A stretch of DNA of 64,000 nt from Aestuariivirga sp. (GTDB taxonomy: Bacteria; Pseudomonadota; Alphaproteobacteria; Rhizobiales; Aestuariivirgaceae), in assembly GCA_030680855.1 (NCBI GenBank), contig JAUXUN010000057.1, forward strand, positions 95,539 to 159,538, read 5' to 3'. Each line of letters opens with the position of its first letter. Within the stretch, counting starts at the first letter, position 1. Shown here piece after piece: positions 1 to 8,841 of the stretch. Below the pieces are notes generated by a model. That model did not search any database, was not told where the DNA came from, and worked only from the letters and a program-made list of their open reading frames with translations. A program made the position numbers and the translations under genes.

Positions 1-981
1 CCGGATGATTCGGTATCCCGCTTTTTCCGACCGGTTCCACGATCCATGCTCGGCCACCAAAGCCGTGCCGTTCAGCGCCGCATCCGCCTGATTCCGCAAA
101 AACCGGATCGAAAGGGCGGCCACATGCCCGCCAAGCCCATGGAATTGCATTACCGGGGAAAGCCCCGGCGGCATGGCAGCATAAAGCTCGGGATCCGGCA
201 CATCGGCACCATGCACATAGGGCCAGCCATAGTGCTTTCCCGCCTCGATGCGGTTCACCTCGTCGTCGGGAATGTCATCCCCCAGGTTGTCGCGGCCATT
301 ATCCACCCCAAACAGCGCCCCCGTCCCCGGCTGCCAGTCAAAACCCACCGTATTGCGCAGGCCCGTGGCAAACAGCTCAGGCGCCGCTCCCTCCTTGAAC
401 CGCAGGATTGCCGCCCGCCAGGCATGCTCCTCAATGCAGGAATTGCAGCTGGAGCCAATCGACAGATAGAGATATCCGTCCGGCCCCCGCTTGAGGGTGC
501 GTGACGAGTGTCCACCTCCCCCGGGGATGCCTTCAAGAATCACCCGTTCATTTTCAAGCTTCGCGCCATCGAAATCATAGCGCACCACGCGCTGCTCTTC
601 AGCCACATGAAGTGTTGATCCCTCCAGCAGCAGGCCATGCGGCTGGTTTGCGCCTTCAAGCAGGTCCTGCTGCCCATCGCTGCGTCCATCGCCATCACGG
701 TCAGCCTTCACCAGCAGGATGTTTCCATCGCGATGGCCCGAAACAATGAGATCGCCATTTTCCGTCATCTGCATCAGACGCAGCCGCCCCAGGTCACGGG
801 CAAAGACGTCGAGCCGGTAGCCCTCCGGCAATTTTATCCGTTCACGGAGCAATGTTTCCCACTGGTCGCGCGGCGGTGGCCGCGAGGGTCCATTGAAGGG
901 GCCGTATTGGGAGTAGGCATAGCCCGCCGCAATGAGCAGCACCGCCCCGAGGGAAACCAGGAGTTTGCGCATCCACCACAT
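1..981 (-). CDS. PQQ-dependent sugar (sorbosone-type) dehydrogenase, partial
   Basis: This leftward gene is cut by the window edge: 327 codons are present, the C-terminus is missing, and it is absent from the ORF track because no stop is reached. The start is the ATG at 981, directly after an in-frame TAG; a second ATG lies three codons on. Residues 5-22 are a hydrophobic anchor or signal segment, so the enzyme should face the periplasm. Beta-propeller motifs of the soluble glucose/sorbosone dehydrogenase family follow: GHSSRTL, GLRNTVGFDW, NGRDNLGDD and HYGWPY. Family members oxidise aldoses or other polyols using PQQ. The substrate cannot be told from sequence. It is divergent from the cyclic-nucleotide-binding gene at 1193. 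Confidence 0.85.
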   Translation of the reverse strand, partial: MWWMRKLLVSLGAVLLIAAGYAYSQYGPFNGPSRPPPRDQWETLLRERIKLPEGYRLDVFARDLGRLRLMQMTENGDLIVSGHRDGNILLVKADRDGDGRSDGQQDLLEGANQPHGLLLEGSTLHVAEEQRVVRYDFDGAKLENERVILEGIPGGGGHSSRTLKRGPDGYLYLSIGSSCNSCIEEHAWRAAILRFKEGAAPELFATGLRNTVGFDWQPGTGALFGVDNGRDNLGDDIPDDEVNRIEAGKHYGWPYVHGADVPDPELYAAMPPGLSPVMQFHGLGGHVAALSIRFLRNQADAALNGTALVAEHGSWNRSEKAGYRIIR

Positions 982-1192
982 CTAAGCACAACGGCAAGGC
1001 CACGAAAGGGTTCCGTCGCTATGTCCCCATCACACTTTGGTGAGGGCTTTGAACCGCGCGGCTATCTGCTCTTTCGCCTTAGGCCAAAGTTAACCGGTCG
1101 TTTACCAGACCCTGACGCCAGCATGAATACGGCATGCACGGAGAATTCAGTGTCGGATCCTAAGAGTGAGGAATTGAAGATAGGAGTAATCC

Positions 1193-1567
1193 GTGACCAA
1201 GGAACGCACACTCGACTTTCGCATATTCAAGGATCTCGACATCCCAGAAATGTCCATAGCTGCCGGACAGCTTGTCCTGGCCGAAGGCAGCACCGGATCA
1301 GCCATGTATATCATCCGCAACGGCTCCGTGGCCGTCAGGTTGAATGGCATAACGGTTGAGGAAATTGGCGAAGGCGGAATTTTCGGTGAAATGGCCATCA
1401 TCGAACAGTCCACCCGCAGCGCCGAAATCCTGGCACTTACCGATGTGACCGTGGTCATGCTCGATGAGAAAAAGTTTCTCCAGTTGGTGGCCAAGGTGCC
1501 GCATTTTTCCGTGATGGTCATGCGCACCCTCGCCCGCCGCATCCGCAGGATGAACGCCAAGAGTTAA
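1193..1567 (+). CDS. Single-domain cyclic-nucleotide-binding protein (Crp-type sensor without HTH)
   Basis: This is a 124-residue protein consisting of one cNMP-binding beta-barrel. The phosphate-binding cassette reads FGEMAIIEQSTRSA, keeping the Glu and Arg that contact cAMP in CRP/PKA-type domains. A basic C-terminal helix (RTLARRIRRMN) follows, and there is no helix-turn-helix or enzyme domain. The start is a GTG at 1193, chosen because GGAG lies at 1183-1186 with good spacing. It ends 10 bp before the convergent fhs stop. Stand-alone cNMP domains usually act through protein partners; the partner is unknown here. An imperfect CtrA-like site sits about 100 bp upstream. Confidence 0.85.
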   Translation: MTKERTLDFRIFKDLDIPEMSIAAGQLVLAEGSTGSAMYIIRNGSVAVRLNGITVEEIGEGGIFGEMAIIEQSTRSAEILALTDVTVVMLDEKKFLQLVAKVPHFSVMVMRTLARRIRRMNAKS

Positions 1568-1577
1568 AGAGCGGAGC

Positions 1578-3257
1578 TTAGAAAAGCCCGGCGATCTGCC
1601 CTTTTGCATCCAGCCCGATGACTTCCGCCGAAGGCGCCTTGGGCAAGCCCGGCATGGTCATGATGTCGCCGCACACCACCACGATGAATTCGGCGCCCGC
1701 CGAAAGCCGCACTTCGCGGATGGGCACGATGTGGTTGATGGGGGCACCCTTCAAATTGGGATCGGTCGAGAAGGAATACTGCGTCTTGGCCATGCAGATC
1801 GGGAACTTGCCGTAACCTTGCGACTCATAGGACCTGAGCTGGTCGCGCACCGATTTGTCGGCCACGATGTCGTCGGCCCGGTAGATTTCCCGGGCGATAG
1901 TTTTGATCTTTTCCCACAACGGCATATCTTCGCCATAGATGGGCTTGAACTGCACCGAGCTCCGGTCGGCAAGCTCCGCCACATGCTTGGCCAGCGCCTC
2001 CGTGCCCTTGCCGCCCTCGGCCCAATGCGTGCATTTGAAGGCCTCAACCCCATGCTCCTTGCAGAAGCTGCGGATGACTTCAATGTCCGCGTCCGTATCG
2101 GTCACGAAATGATTGATGGCCACCGCAATCGGCACGCCGAACTTTTTCATGTTCTCGATGTGCCGGCCAAGATTGACCATGCCCTTCTTGAGCGCCTCGG
2201 TGTTTTCCTTCTTCAGCTCTTCCTTGGCCACCCCGCCATGCATTTTGAGCGCCCGGATGGTGGCAACGATCACCGTGGCGGCAGGGGTAAGCCCCGCCTT
2301 GCGGCATTTGATGTCAAAGAATTTCTCGGCTCCGAGATCGGCCCCGAAGCCCGCTTCGGTCACCACGTAATCAGCAAGCTTCAGGCCCGCCTTGGTCGCC
2401 ATCACCGAATTGCAGCCATGGGCAATGTTGGCAAACGGCCCGCCATGCACAAAGGCCGGATTGTTTTCCAGTGTCTGCACCAGGTTCGGCATCAGCGCAT
2501 CCTTGAGCAGCACAGTCATGGCCCCCGGCGCCTTGATGTCCTTGGCAAGGATTTGTCCCTTGTCGCGCTTGGCGCCGATCACGATCTGCCCGATACGCCG
2601 TTCCAGATCTTCAATGGAGGTGGAAAGGCAGAGGATCGCCATGATCTCGGAAGCAACCGTGATGTCAAAACCCGCTTCCCGTGGATAGCCGTTGGCAACG
2701 CCCCCCAGCGAGCAGACGATTTCACGCAGCGCCCGGTCATTCATGTCCATCACCCGGCGCCACGTCACGCGACGCGTGTCGATGCCAAGCTCGTTGCCCC
2801 AATAGATGTGATTGTCGATCATTGCGGACAGAAGATTGTGGGCCGAGGTGATGGCGTGGAAGTCGCCGGTGAAATGCAGGTTGATGTCTTCCATCGGAAC
2901 GATCTGGGCATAGCCGCCGCCCGCCGCCCCGCCCTTCATGCCGAAGCAAGGACCGAGCGAAGGTTCGCGCAGGCACACCATGGCCTTTTTGCCAATGCGG
3001 TTGAGGCCGTCGCCCAGGCCAACCGTCGTTGTCGTCTTGCCTTCGCCGGCGGGCGTTGGGCTGATTGCCGTCACCAGAATGAGCTTGCCGTCCTTTTTGG
3101 ATGAAAGTGTGTTGATATAATCGAGATGCACCTTCGCCTTGGTGTGGCCATAGGGAATGAGATCTTTCTCGGGGATTCCCAGGGCCTTGCCCACCTCCAT
3201 GATCGGCTTCATTTTTGCTTCGCGGGCAATTTCAATATCGCTCTTTACCGTGGCCAT
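1578..3257 (-). CDS. fhs: Formate--tetrahydrofolate ligase
   Basis: The enzyme makes 10-formyl-THF from formate, THF and ATP in the cytoplasm. At 559 residues it has the normal family length. The nucleotide loop [18 protein letters not shown] lies near residues 67-84, followed by the conserved stretch [18 protein letters not shown]. The C-terminus ends with the family-typical MTMPGLPK segment. The ATG at 3257 is preceded by AAGGA on the minus strand. It is a single gene, convergent with the cNMP gene and divergent from the gamma-glutamyltransferase. In alphaproteobacteria fhs feeds one-carbon units into purine and serine metabolism or assists formate oxidation. No folD or other C1 gene is adjacent, so the role here is inferred from the family. 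Confidence 0.97.
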   Translation of the reverse strand: MATVKSDIEIAREAKMKPIMEVGKALGIPEKDLIPYGHTKAKVHLDYINTLSSKKDGKLILVTAISPTPAGEGKTTTTVGLGDGLNRIGKKAMVCLREPSLGPCFGMKGGAAGGGYAQIVPMEDINLHFTGDFHAITSAHNLLSAMIDNHIYWGNELGIDTRRVTWRRVMDMNDRALREIVCSLGGVANGYPREAGFDITVASEIMAILCLSTSIEDLERRIGQIVIGAKRDKGQILAKDIKAPGAMTVLLKDALMPNLVQTLENNPAFVHGGPFANIAHGCNSVMATKAGLKLADYVVTEAGFGADLGAEKFFDIKCRKAGLTPAATVIVATIRALKMHGGVAKEELKKENTEALKKGMVNLGRHIENMKKFGVPIAVAINHFVTDTDADIEVIRSFCKEHGVEAFKCTHWAEGGKGTEALAKHVAELADRSSVQFKPIYGEDMPLWEKIKTIAREIYRADDIVADKSVRDQLRSYESQGYGKFPICMAKTQYSFSTDPNLKGAPINHIVPIREVRLSAGAEFIVVVCGDIMTMPGLPKAPSAEVIGLDAKGQIAGLF

Positions 3258-3461
3258 GGCGAGGTCGTCCTTCCTTTAGAGAAAATATTATTCATGATGG
3301 GAAACAGCACATTTCATCCCGGATGTCTACGCCTGTTGGCAGAAGTGCCAATTTCCGGCAAGAGCAAGTTGCTGGCTTTCTTGCAATGTCCATCATCACA
3401 ATGCGATGCTGCTTGCGACAGTTTTGAGACAATTTTTGCCGCAAGCGGAAAAGGATGAGGC

Positions 3462-5039
3462 ATGAGAAATTTCGACCAGCCGGGAAGATCAGTGGCCGTT
3501 GGGACAAACGGCATGGCGGCCACCTCCTCTCCGCTGGCAACGCTTGCCGCCATTGACGTGTTGCGCGCCGGCGGTAACGCGGTTGATGCGGCCGTCACCG
3601 CCTCCGCCATTCTCTGTCTCACCGAACCCCACATGACCGGTATCGGCGGTGATTGTTTCGCCCTCATCGGCAAGCCCAATGGCACCGTGCTTGGCCTCAA
3701 TGGTTCCGGGCGTTCCAGCGCCAGAGCCGATGCCGATTGGCTGAAAGCCGCTGGCCTCACGGAAATTGCCCCGCACAGCGTCCACGCCGTCACCGTGCCC
3801 GGCGCCATTGATGCCTGGGACCGGCTTTTGAAACAGGAAGGCACCATGACGCTGGGCGAAGCGCTGAAGCCCGCCATCAAGCTGGCGGAAAAGGGTGTGC
3901 CCACCACGCCGCGCGTGGCAAGGGATTGGCCCGAAAGCGAAGCCTTGCTCGCCGCCGATGAAGGCGGCTCCAGACATTATTTGAAAAATGGCCGCAGCCC
4001 CCGCGAAGGCGAGGTCATGGCCTATCCCGCGCTGGCCAAAACCCTGAAAACCATTGCCAAGAAAGGTCGCGCCGGATTCTACGAGGGCGAAATCGCCGCT
4101 GAAATCGTCAGGCACTTGGCAGCACGCGGTGGACTGCTGACGGAGGAAGATTTTGCCAAAACCGAAGCAACCTGGGTCAAGCCCATAGCAACCCGCTTTG
4201 CCGATCACGATATTTTCGAAATTCCCCCCAACGGCCAGGGCCTCACCGTTCTCATCACCCTGAACATTCTGAAACATTTTGGCCTGCGCCGCTTTGAACC
4301 CGAAAGCCCCGAGCGCCGCCACCTTGAAATTGAAGCCCTGAAACTCGCCTGGATCCTGAGAAATCGCCACATCGCCGATCCTGATTTCGCCGATGTGCCC
4401 GTGAGTGAACTCCTGAGCGAAGAAACCTCACAAAGATTGGCAAGCTTCATCGACACGAATCGCGCCACCGATGCCAATGTCTCGCTGCCCAGTTCCGATA
4501 CGGTCTATCTCAGCGTTGTCGACAAGCACCGCCTCAGCATCTCCTTCATCAATTCCATCTATTATGATTTTGGCTCCGGCATCATCACGCCAAAGTCCGG
4601 CATCGCCCTGCAAAACCGGGGAAAAGGTTTCATCACGCAGGCCGGACATCCCAATTGCATCGGCCCGTCGAAGCGCCCCCTGCACACCATCATTCCAGCC
4701 ATGGTCAAGAAAGACGGCAAGATCGACATGAGCTTTGGCGTCATGGGCGGCGATTTCCAGCCCATGGGCCACGTCAACGTGCTGGTGAACCGCTATGTTT
4801 ACGGCATGGACCCGCAAGCCGCCGTCGATTTCCCCCGTCTCTTTCCACAAGGCGGCAACGTCTTGACGGAAACCACCGTTCCCGCCGTAGTCTTGGCCAG
4901 CCTCGCCGCCAGGGGCCACCGTATCACGCCCGCGAACGAACCCCTGGGTGGCGGCCAGGCCATCGTCATCGATTACGCACGAGGCCTTCTGATCGGCGGC
5001 TCGGACCACCGCAAGGATGGCTTTGCCTTGGGTTACTAG
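3462..5039 (+). CDS. Gamma-glutamyltransferase family protein (Ntn hydrolase)
   Basis: The 525-residue precursor belongs to the gamma-glutamyltranspeptidase family, whose members cleave themselves and transfer or hydrolyse gamma-glutamyl groups. The N-terminal block (AAIDVLRAGGNAVDAAV, then TGIGGDCFALI) and the processing site DTVYLSVVD with the nucleophile Thr near residue 347 are visible. Later motifs (GSGI, RPLHTIIPAMV, FGVMGG, GGGQAI) are also in place. There is no signal peptide: the protein starts MRNFDQPGRSV. It is therefore probably cytoplasmic, which differs from classical periplasmic GGT. It could be an acylase-like paralogue rather than a glutathione enzyme. It is divergent from fhs and appears monocistronic. 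Confidence 0.93.
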   Translation: MRNFDQPGRSVAVGTNGMAATSSPLATLAAIDVLRAGGNAVDAAVTASAILCLTEPHMTGIGGDCFALIGKPNGTVLGLNGSGRSSARADADWLKAAGLTEIAPHSVHAVTVPGAIDAWDRLLKQEGTMTLGEALKPAIKLAEKGVPTTPRVARDWPESEALLAADEGGSRHYLKNGRSPREGEVMAYPALAKTLKTIAKKGRAGFYEGEIAAEIVRHLAARGGLLTEEDFAKTEATWVKPIATRFADHDIFEIPPNGQGLTVLITLNILKHFGLRRFEPESPERRHLEIEALKLAWILRNRHIADPDFADVPVSELLSEETSQRLASFIDTNRATDANVSLPSSDTVYLSVVDKHRLSISFINSIYYDFGSGIITPKSGIALQNRGKGFITQAGHPNCIGPSKRPLHTIIPAMVKKDGKIDMSFGVMGGDFQPMGHVNVLVNRYVYGMDPQAAVDFPRLFPQGGNVLTETTVPAVVLASLAARGHRITPANEPLGGGQAIVIDYARGLLIGGSDHRKDGFALGY

Positions 5040-5149
5040 ATCCTTGCGCCAAATAGTTAGCGGCAAATTAATCACAGATTTTTTGCTCTTGTTTACGATT
5101 GCTCGGCTAGTTTGCCGTCGTAAATTTTGCGTAAGCTCTTGGAGGCTTC

Positions 5150-7159
5150 TTGAGCACCGAAGACCCAACCGAAACGGCATTTTCCTTCCGGACTGAAGAG
5201 TTTACCGGTCCGCAGGCAACGCCGGCGGAATCTCCTGCCCCCCGTTTCAGCGAAACCAGCGACAGCACCGTCCTGCAGAACATCCAGCGTGCCGTGGAGG
5301 CCGTGGGCGAAGCCACTTACCACTGGATCACTGAAACCGACGTGATCGCCTGGAGCCCCAACATGGAGGCGGTCATCGGCTGCAAGCCCGAAGCCGCGGC
5401 CTCCGGCCGGGCCTATGCCAATCTCCTTGATGGTGACAATATCACCAGCCGCTATGACACGGTCATGCGCAGCCATGCCGTCGATGAAGGCGATGGCGTT
5501 GCCTTCCAGATCGAATATCTGTTCCGCCCCGATGGCCGCACCGGCCGCCGCGCCGTTTGGCTTGAAGACCGCGGCAAGTGGTTTGTCGGAAAGAACGGCA
5601 GGCCAGCGGAAGTCTTCGGCACCATCCGCCGAATCGATGACCGCCACAGCCGTGACCAGCACCTGAGCTTTCTCGGCAACTGCGATCCCCTCACTGGCCT
5701 GATGAACCGCGGCCGCCTCGCCGAAGCCCTGGGCGAAACCCTGTCAACCGCCAATCACGAGCAAAACAATTGCGCCTTCCTCATCGCCGCCGTGAATAAT
5801 CTTGGCGTGGTCAATGAAGCCTATGGCTTTGAGGTGGCCGATGAGGTGATCGTGGCCCTGAGCCGGCGCTTGCGCCAGGTGGTGCGCACCGGTGACGCCA
5901 TCGCCCGCTATTCCGGCAGCAAGTTCGGCATCATCCTGAACAATTGCCAGGAAGAGGAATTGCAGACCGCCATTGACCGCTTCATCAACATCGCCCGTGA
6001 AAGCGTCATTGAAACCGAACACGGCCCTGTCTGGGCCATGCTCTCCATCGGCGCCGTGGTGGTTCCCAAATATGCCCCCGATGCCAATATCGCCATGGCC
6101 CGCGCCGAAGAGGCCCTCGCCGAAGCACGGCGCCTGCCGTCCGATGGCTCGGCCATTTACCGCCCCTCGTCAAAGCGCGTGGCTGAACGCGGGCTCAACG
6201 CCAGATGCGCCACCGAGATCGTGAAATGCCTGAAGGAAGACCAGTTCAAACTCGGCTTCCAGCCCATCGTCAGTGCTGCCACCCGCGACGTGGTCATGCA
6301 CGAAGCGCTGCTCCGCATGAACGACACGAACGGCGACCTGATTGCCGCCGCTCATCTCATTCCGGTCGCCGAAAAGCTCGGCCTGGTGCGCCTCATTGAC
6401 CGCGCCGTGGCCCAGATGACCATTTCGACGCTGCACAATTATCCCCAGGCCCAGTTGGCCATGAATGTCTCGGGCTCGACTGCCACCGATCCGCGCTGGT
6501 TTAACCAGCTCACCGAGATCATTGCCGCCAACCAGTCCGTGGCCGATAGGCTCACCGTGGAAATCACCGAAACCATTGCCCTGGGTGATCTCAAGGAAAC
6601 CTTCAATTTCGTCGAAGCGCTGCGCAACATCGGCTGCAGCGTTGCCATCGATGATTTCGGCGCGGGCTTCACTTCGTTCCGCAACCTGCGCGACTTGCCG
6701 GTCAATATTGTGAAGCTCGACGGCTCGTTCTGCCGCAACCTCAAGCATAACGCCGCCAACCAGTATCTGGTGCGCACCCTCATCGACCTCACCCACAAGT
6801 TCGACCTGAAAACCATTGCCGAATGGGTGGAAACCCCGGAAGATGCCGAGATCCTGAAGGATTCCAATGTCGATCTCATGCAGGGAAATCTTTTTGGCGA
6901 AGTCGCCGCTGGGCTGCCCTGGGCCCGCAAGGAAGAGCGAGGCTTTGCCAGCCTGGAAACGACAGACCAGCTCACCGCCGCCGTGGAAGAGACCAAGGTA
7001 ATCATCCAGAATCCGCCCGTCACGCCGCCGCTGCTAATTGACGTGGCCGAAATGCCCGACAGCGCTGAAATGGAAGAAGGCCTGTCGCGCCTGAAACTCG
7101 CCATCAAGGCCCTCGACGACCAGTTCCGTTCCGAACAGCCGCTGGCTGAAGCGAGTTAG
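5150..7159 (+). CDS. PAS-GGDEF(degenerate)-EAL protein, probable c-di-GMP phosphodiesterase
   Basis: This is a 669-residue soluble regulator. Residues about 45-170 form a PAS-like sensor. Residues about 175-335 are a GGDEF domain (CDPLTGLMNRGRLAEAL), but the signature reads SGSKF, so cyclase activity is unlikely. Residues about 350-600 are an EAL domain with EALLR, NVSG, EITE, DDFGAG, KLDG, EWVE and MQGNLFGE, the full set expected of an active phosphodiesterase. The inferred role is lowering c-di-GMP, with the GGDEF domain possibly acting as a GTP sensor. The start is a TTG at 5150 supported by GGAG at 5141-5144. No membrane segment is seen. It stands alone. Confidence 0.93.
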   Translation: MSTEDPTETAFSFRTEEFTGPQATPAESPAPRFSETSDSTVLQNIQRAVEAVGEATYHWITETDVIAWSPNMEAVIGCKPEAAASGRAYANLLDGDNITSRYDTVMRSHAVDEGDGVAFQIEYLFRPDGRTGRRAVWLEDRGKWFVGKNGRPAEVFGTIRRIDDRHSRDQHLSFLGNCDPLTGLMNRGRLAEALGETLSTANHEQNNCAFLIAAVNNLGVVNEAYGFEVADEVIVALSRRLRQVVRTGDAIARYSGSKFGIILNNCQEEELQTAIDRFINIARESVIETEHGPVWAMLSIGAVVVPKYAPDANIAMARAEEALAEARRLPSDGSAIYRPSSKRVAERGLNARCATEIVKCLKEDQFKLGFQPIVSAATRDVVMHEALLRMNDTNGDLIAAAHLIPVAEKLGLVRLIDRAVAQMTISTLHNYPQAQLAMNVSGSTATDPRWFNQLTEIIAANQSVADRLTVEITETIALGDLKETFNFVEALRNIGCSVAIDDFGAGFTSFRNLRDLPVNIVKLDGSFCRNLKHNAANQYLVRTLIDLTHKFDLKTIAEWVETPEDAEILKDSNVDLMQGNLFGEVAAGLPWARKEERGFASLETTDQLTAAVEETKVIIQNPPVTPPLLIDVAEMPDSAEMEEGLSRLKLAIKALDDQFRSEQPLAEAS

Positions 7160-7275
7160 CATTCCGCAAACTTCCCGTTTCACGGGCGAGGATGAAGTTG
7201 GAATCATCTTTCACTGGACGGCCTCGCTGATTCCTGAGAAAACTCCCGCTTCCTCATGCAACCAGGAGCGCAGCC

Positions 7276-8031
7276 ATGAACAAGCCCCATGATCCGACAT
7301 CAGCCCAAAGCGCGGCCTTCGCCCGGGCCCAGCAATTCATGTCGCCCTCGCCGGTGCCCTCCATTTCCACCGAGCTTCTCTCCACCGCCGATGGCGAGTT
7401 GAACCGCGAACTCAACCATTTTCTCTTCGATCCGCCGTCAAATCCCAGCCTGCTCAAAGGCAAGAAGATCGCCATCTGCTGCACCAATGGCGTGGAGGAA
7501 GTGGAAATCCTCGGCTCCATGCGCTGGCTCACCGAGCATGGCGCCACGGTCCATATCGTGGCCCCGCGCGTCGGCGAATTTCCCCCAAGCCTCGGCCTGC
7601 GCTTTCCGGAAATTTCCAAAACCCATGTCATGGCGATCCGCCTGATGGAAAATGCCGGCTGGCTGAAAATCGATTGCTATCTTGATGAGGCAAGGGTTGC
7701 CGATTATGACGCGGTGATCCTGCCCGGCGGCTGCTGGAATCCGGATTTCCTCCGCGCCGACAAGGACGCGCAGAATTTCACCCGCGACATGCATGCGGCC
7801 GGCAAGCCCACCTGCGGCATCTGCCACGGGCCCTGGGTCATGGTCAGTGCCAAGATGTTGAAAGGCAAGAAGGCCACCGCCGTATGGAACATCCAGATCG
7901 ATCTGGAAAACGCCGGCGCCACCGTCATCGACGAACCCTGCGTCGTCGACGGCAACCTCATCACCGCCAGGTTCCCCTACGACCTGCCGCGCATGATCGA
8001 CGCGCTGGTGAAGCAACTGGTAGCGGCCTAA
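7276..8031 (+). CDS. DJ-1/PfpI family protein
   Basis: This is a 251-residue class-I glutamine-amidotransferase-like fold protein of the DJ-1/PfpI superfamily. About 70 N-terminal residues precede the core, which begins KKIAICCTNGVEEVEILG. The nucleophile elbow is CGICHGPWVM, with Cys followed by His, as in PfpI and YhbO-type enzymes. The Glu of NGVEEVE fits the conserved acid. Related proteins have been described as proteases, deglycases, glyoxalases or chaperones, and the exact activity cannot be chosen here. The ATG at 7276 has AGGAG at 7263-7267. It is monocistronic; a dispersed repeat lies downstream. Confidence 0.9.
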   Translation: MNKPHDPTSAQSAAFARAQQFMSPSPVPSISTELLSTADGELNRELNHFLFDPPSNPSLLKGKKIAICCTNGVEEVEILGSMRWLTEHGATVHIVAPRVGEFPPSLGLRFPEISKTHVMAIRLMENAGWLKIDCYLDEARVADYDAVILPGGCWNPDFLRADKDAQNFTRDMHAAGKPTCGICHGPWVMVSAKMLKGKKATAVWNIQIDLENAGATVIDEPCVVDGNLITARFPYDLPRMIDALVKQLVAA

Positions 8032-8100
8032 CAGTTTTACGGGACAGGAATTTTCCAGCGCCGGAATGTCGGCACCGTCGGAGCCGCTTCAAGTACATAG

Positions 8101-8325
8101 GAATTTAATGATTGACAATATAATCCTATCATGCTATTTGTGGCCTGTTCATCCCGGAAAGGTGCTGATCATGACAGTGATCTCGAAGGGGTGGATGGGG
8201 CCTCCGGGCTTGGGAAGTAACGTTCCCTCAATTCCGGGAGCTTCAGGTGGAGATCACCACCGCCGCTGTTTGACATTGTGAAATCTACTCCGGAAGCGGA
8301 GCACCGCTTTCTTCCCGGGCGAGGC
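8101..8325 (+). repeat. Dispersed 0.2 kb repeat, copy 1
   Basis: This segment matches, in reverse orientation, the segment at 58857-59079. Shared blocks include GAATTTA, TTGACAATATA, GCTGATCATGACAGTGATCT, GGGGTGGATGGGGCCTCCGG, TAACGTTCC and CCGCCGCTGTTTGACAT. It ends in a hairpin, GAAGCGG-agca-CCGCTTTC, whose stem is conserved and whose loop differs between copies. A one-base indel after GTGATCTC breaks any shared reading frame, so a common protein is unlikely. The 408 bp between pfpI and the next gene hold only this repeat plus an AT-rich promoter-like stretch. Confidence 0.8.
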
Positions 8326-8451
8326 TTTGCCTGGCACGCGCAGAAAATTGAATCAAATTGAAGTCACCGCAGATGTTTTATTTTGCGCGGCGGCGTGCGT
8401 TGAATTTATATTTTGCTTCCACATTGAGCCACCCCAACCATGGAGCCCGAC

Positions 8452-8745
8452 ATGATCCGCAAAACTTTTATCGCTGCCGCAGCGCTGCTTGCAATTTCAG
8501 CAATGGGCACTAGCCCAGCCAAGGCGGATATCGACATCAATCTTGGTTTCAGTGGCGGCTATCGCGGCAAGATTTCCTGTCACCAGGGCGCGAGGATTGT
8601 CGATTTCCGTTTCAACAACGTGGTGACGCGTAATTGCCGCGGCCTTCACTATCAATACTCGGGTAGCCGTAATGGCAAATGGTATAACGTCACCGTGAAC
8701 TCAAGAACCGCGCGTATTGTCGCCATTCGGCGCTGGTGGAGCTAG
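8452..8745 (+). CDS. Small secreted protein of unknown function
   Basis: This is a 97-residue protein with a clear signal peptide (IRKTFIAAAALLAISAMG, then a likely cleavage after AKA). The mature part is about 75 residues with two cysteines (SCHQGARIV and RNCRG), several aromatics and a basic tail ending RRWWS. The start is taken as the ATG at 8452 because GGAG at 8442-8445 is well spaced; the track's upstream ATG at 8440 would place that motif inside the gene. A periplasmic location and a disulfide are inferred. I do not recognise a named family. Its neighbours give no functional clue. Confidence 0.7.
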   Translation: MIRKTFIAAAALLAISAMGTSPAKADIDINLGFSGGYRGKISCHQGARIVDFRFNNVVTRNCRGLHYQYSGSRNGKWYNVTVNSRTARIVAIRRWWS

Positions 8746-8772
8746 GGTTCGGTCCCACTGCCCAAAATCCCT

Positions 8773-8799
8773 TCACGCCCGTATCAAGTGCGGGCGTGA
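8773..8799. terminator. Hairpin between convergent genes
   Basis: The perfect inverted repeat TCACGCCCG / CGGGCGTGA with a 9 nt loop sits between the secreted-protein gene and the convergent phaR. There is no long T run on either side, so it is a possible bidirectional terminator, not a textbook one. Confidence 0.45.
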
Positions 8800-8841
8800 C
8801 GGGAAAGAAAAGTCTGGTTCGCCAAGATTGCTTAACGGCAG

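Noticed and set aside
1731-3104. 457-residue plus-strand ORF
   Set aside because: It lies entirely opposite fhs, which has full family motifs; the ORF is rich in His/Arg/Asp runs typical of an antisense shadow of GC-rich coding DNA.
3258-3461. Folate or glycine riboswitch upstream of fhs or the GGT gene
   Set aside because: The 204 bp contain no tandem conserved core or strong pairing that I can recognise.
8066-8281. 71-residue ORF and its 79/89-residue counterparts at 58778-59136
   Set aside because: They fall in the dispersed repeat; the two copies are in different frames after a one-base indel, so a shared protein is not supported.
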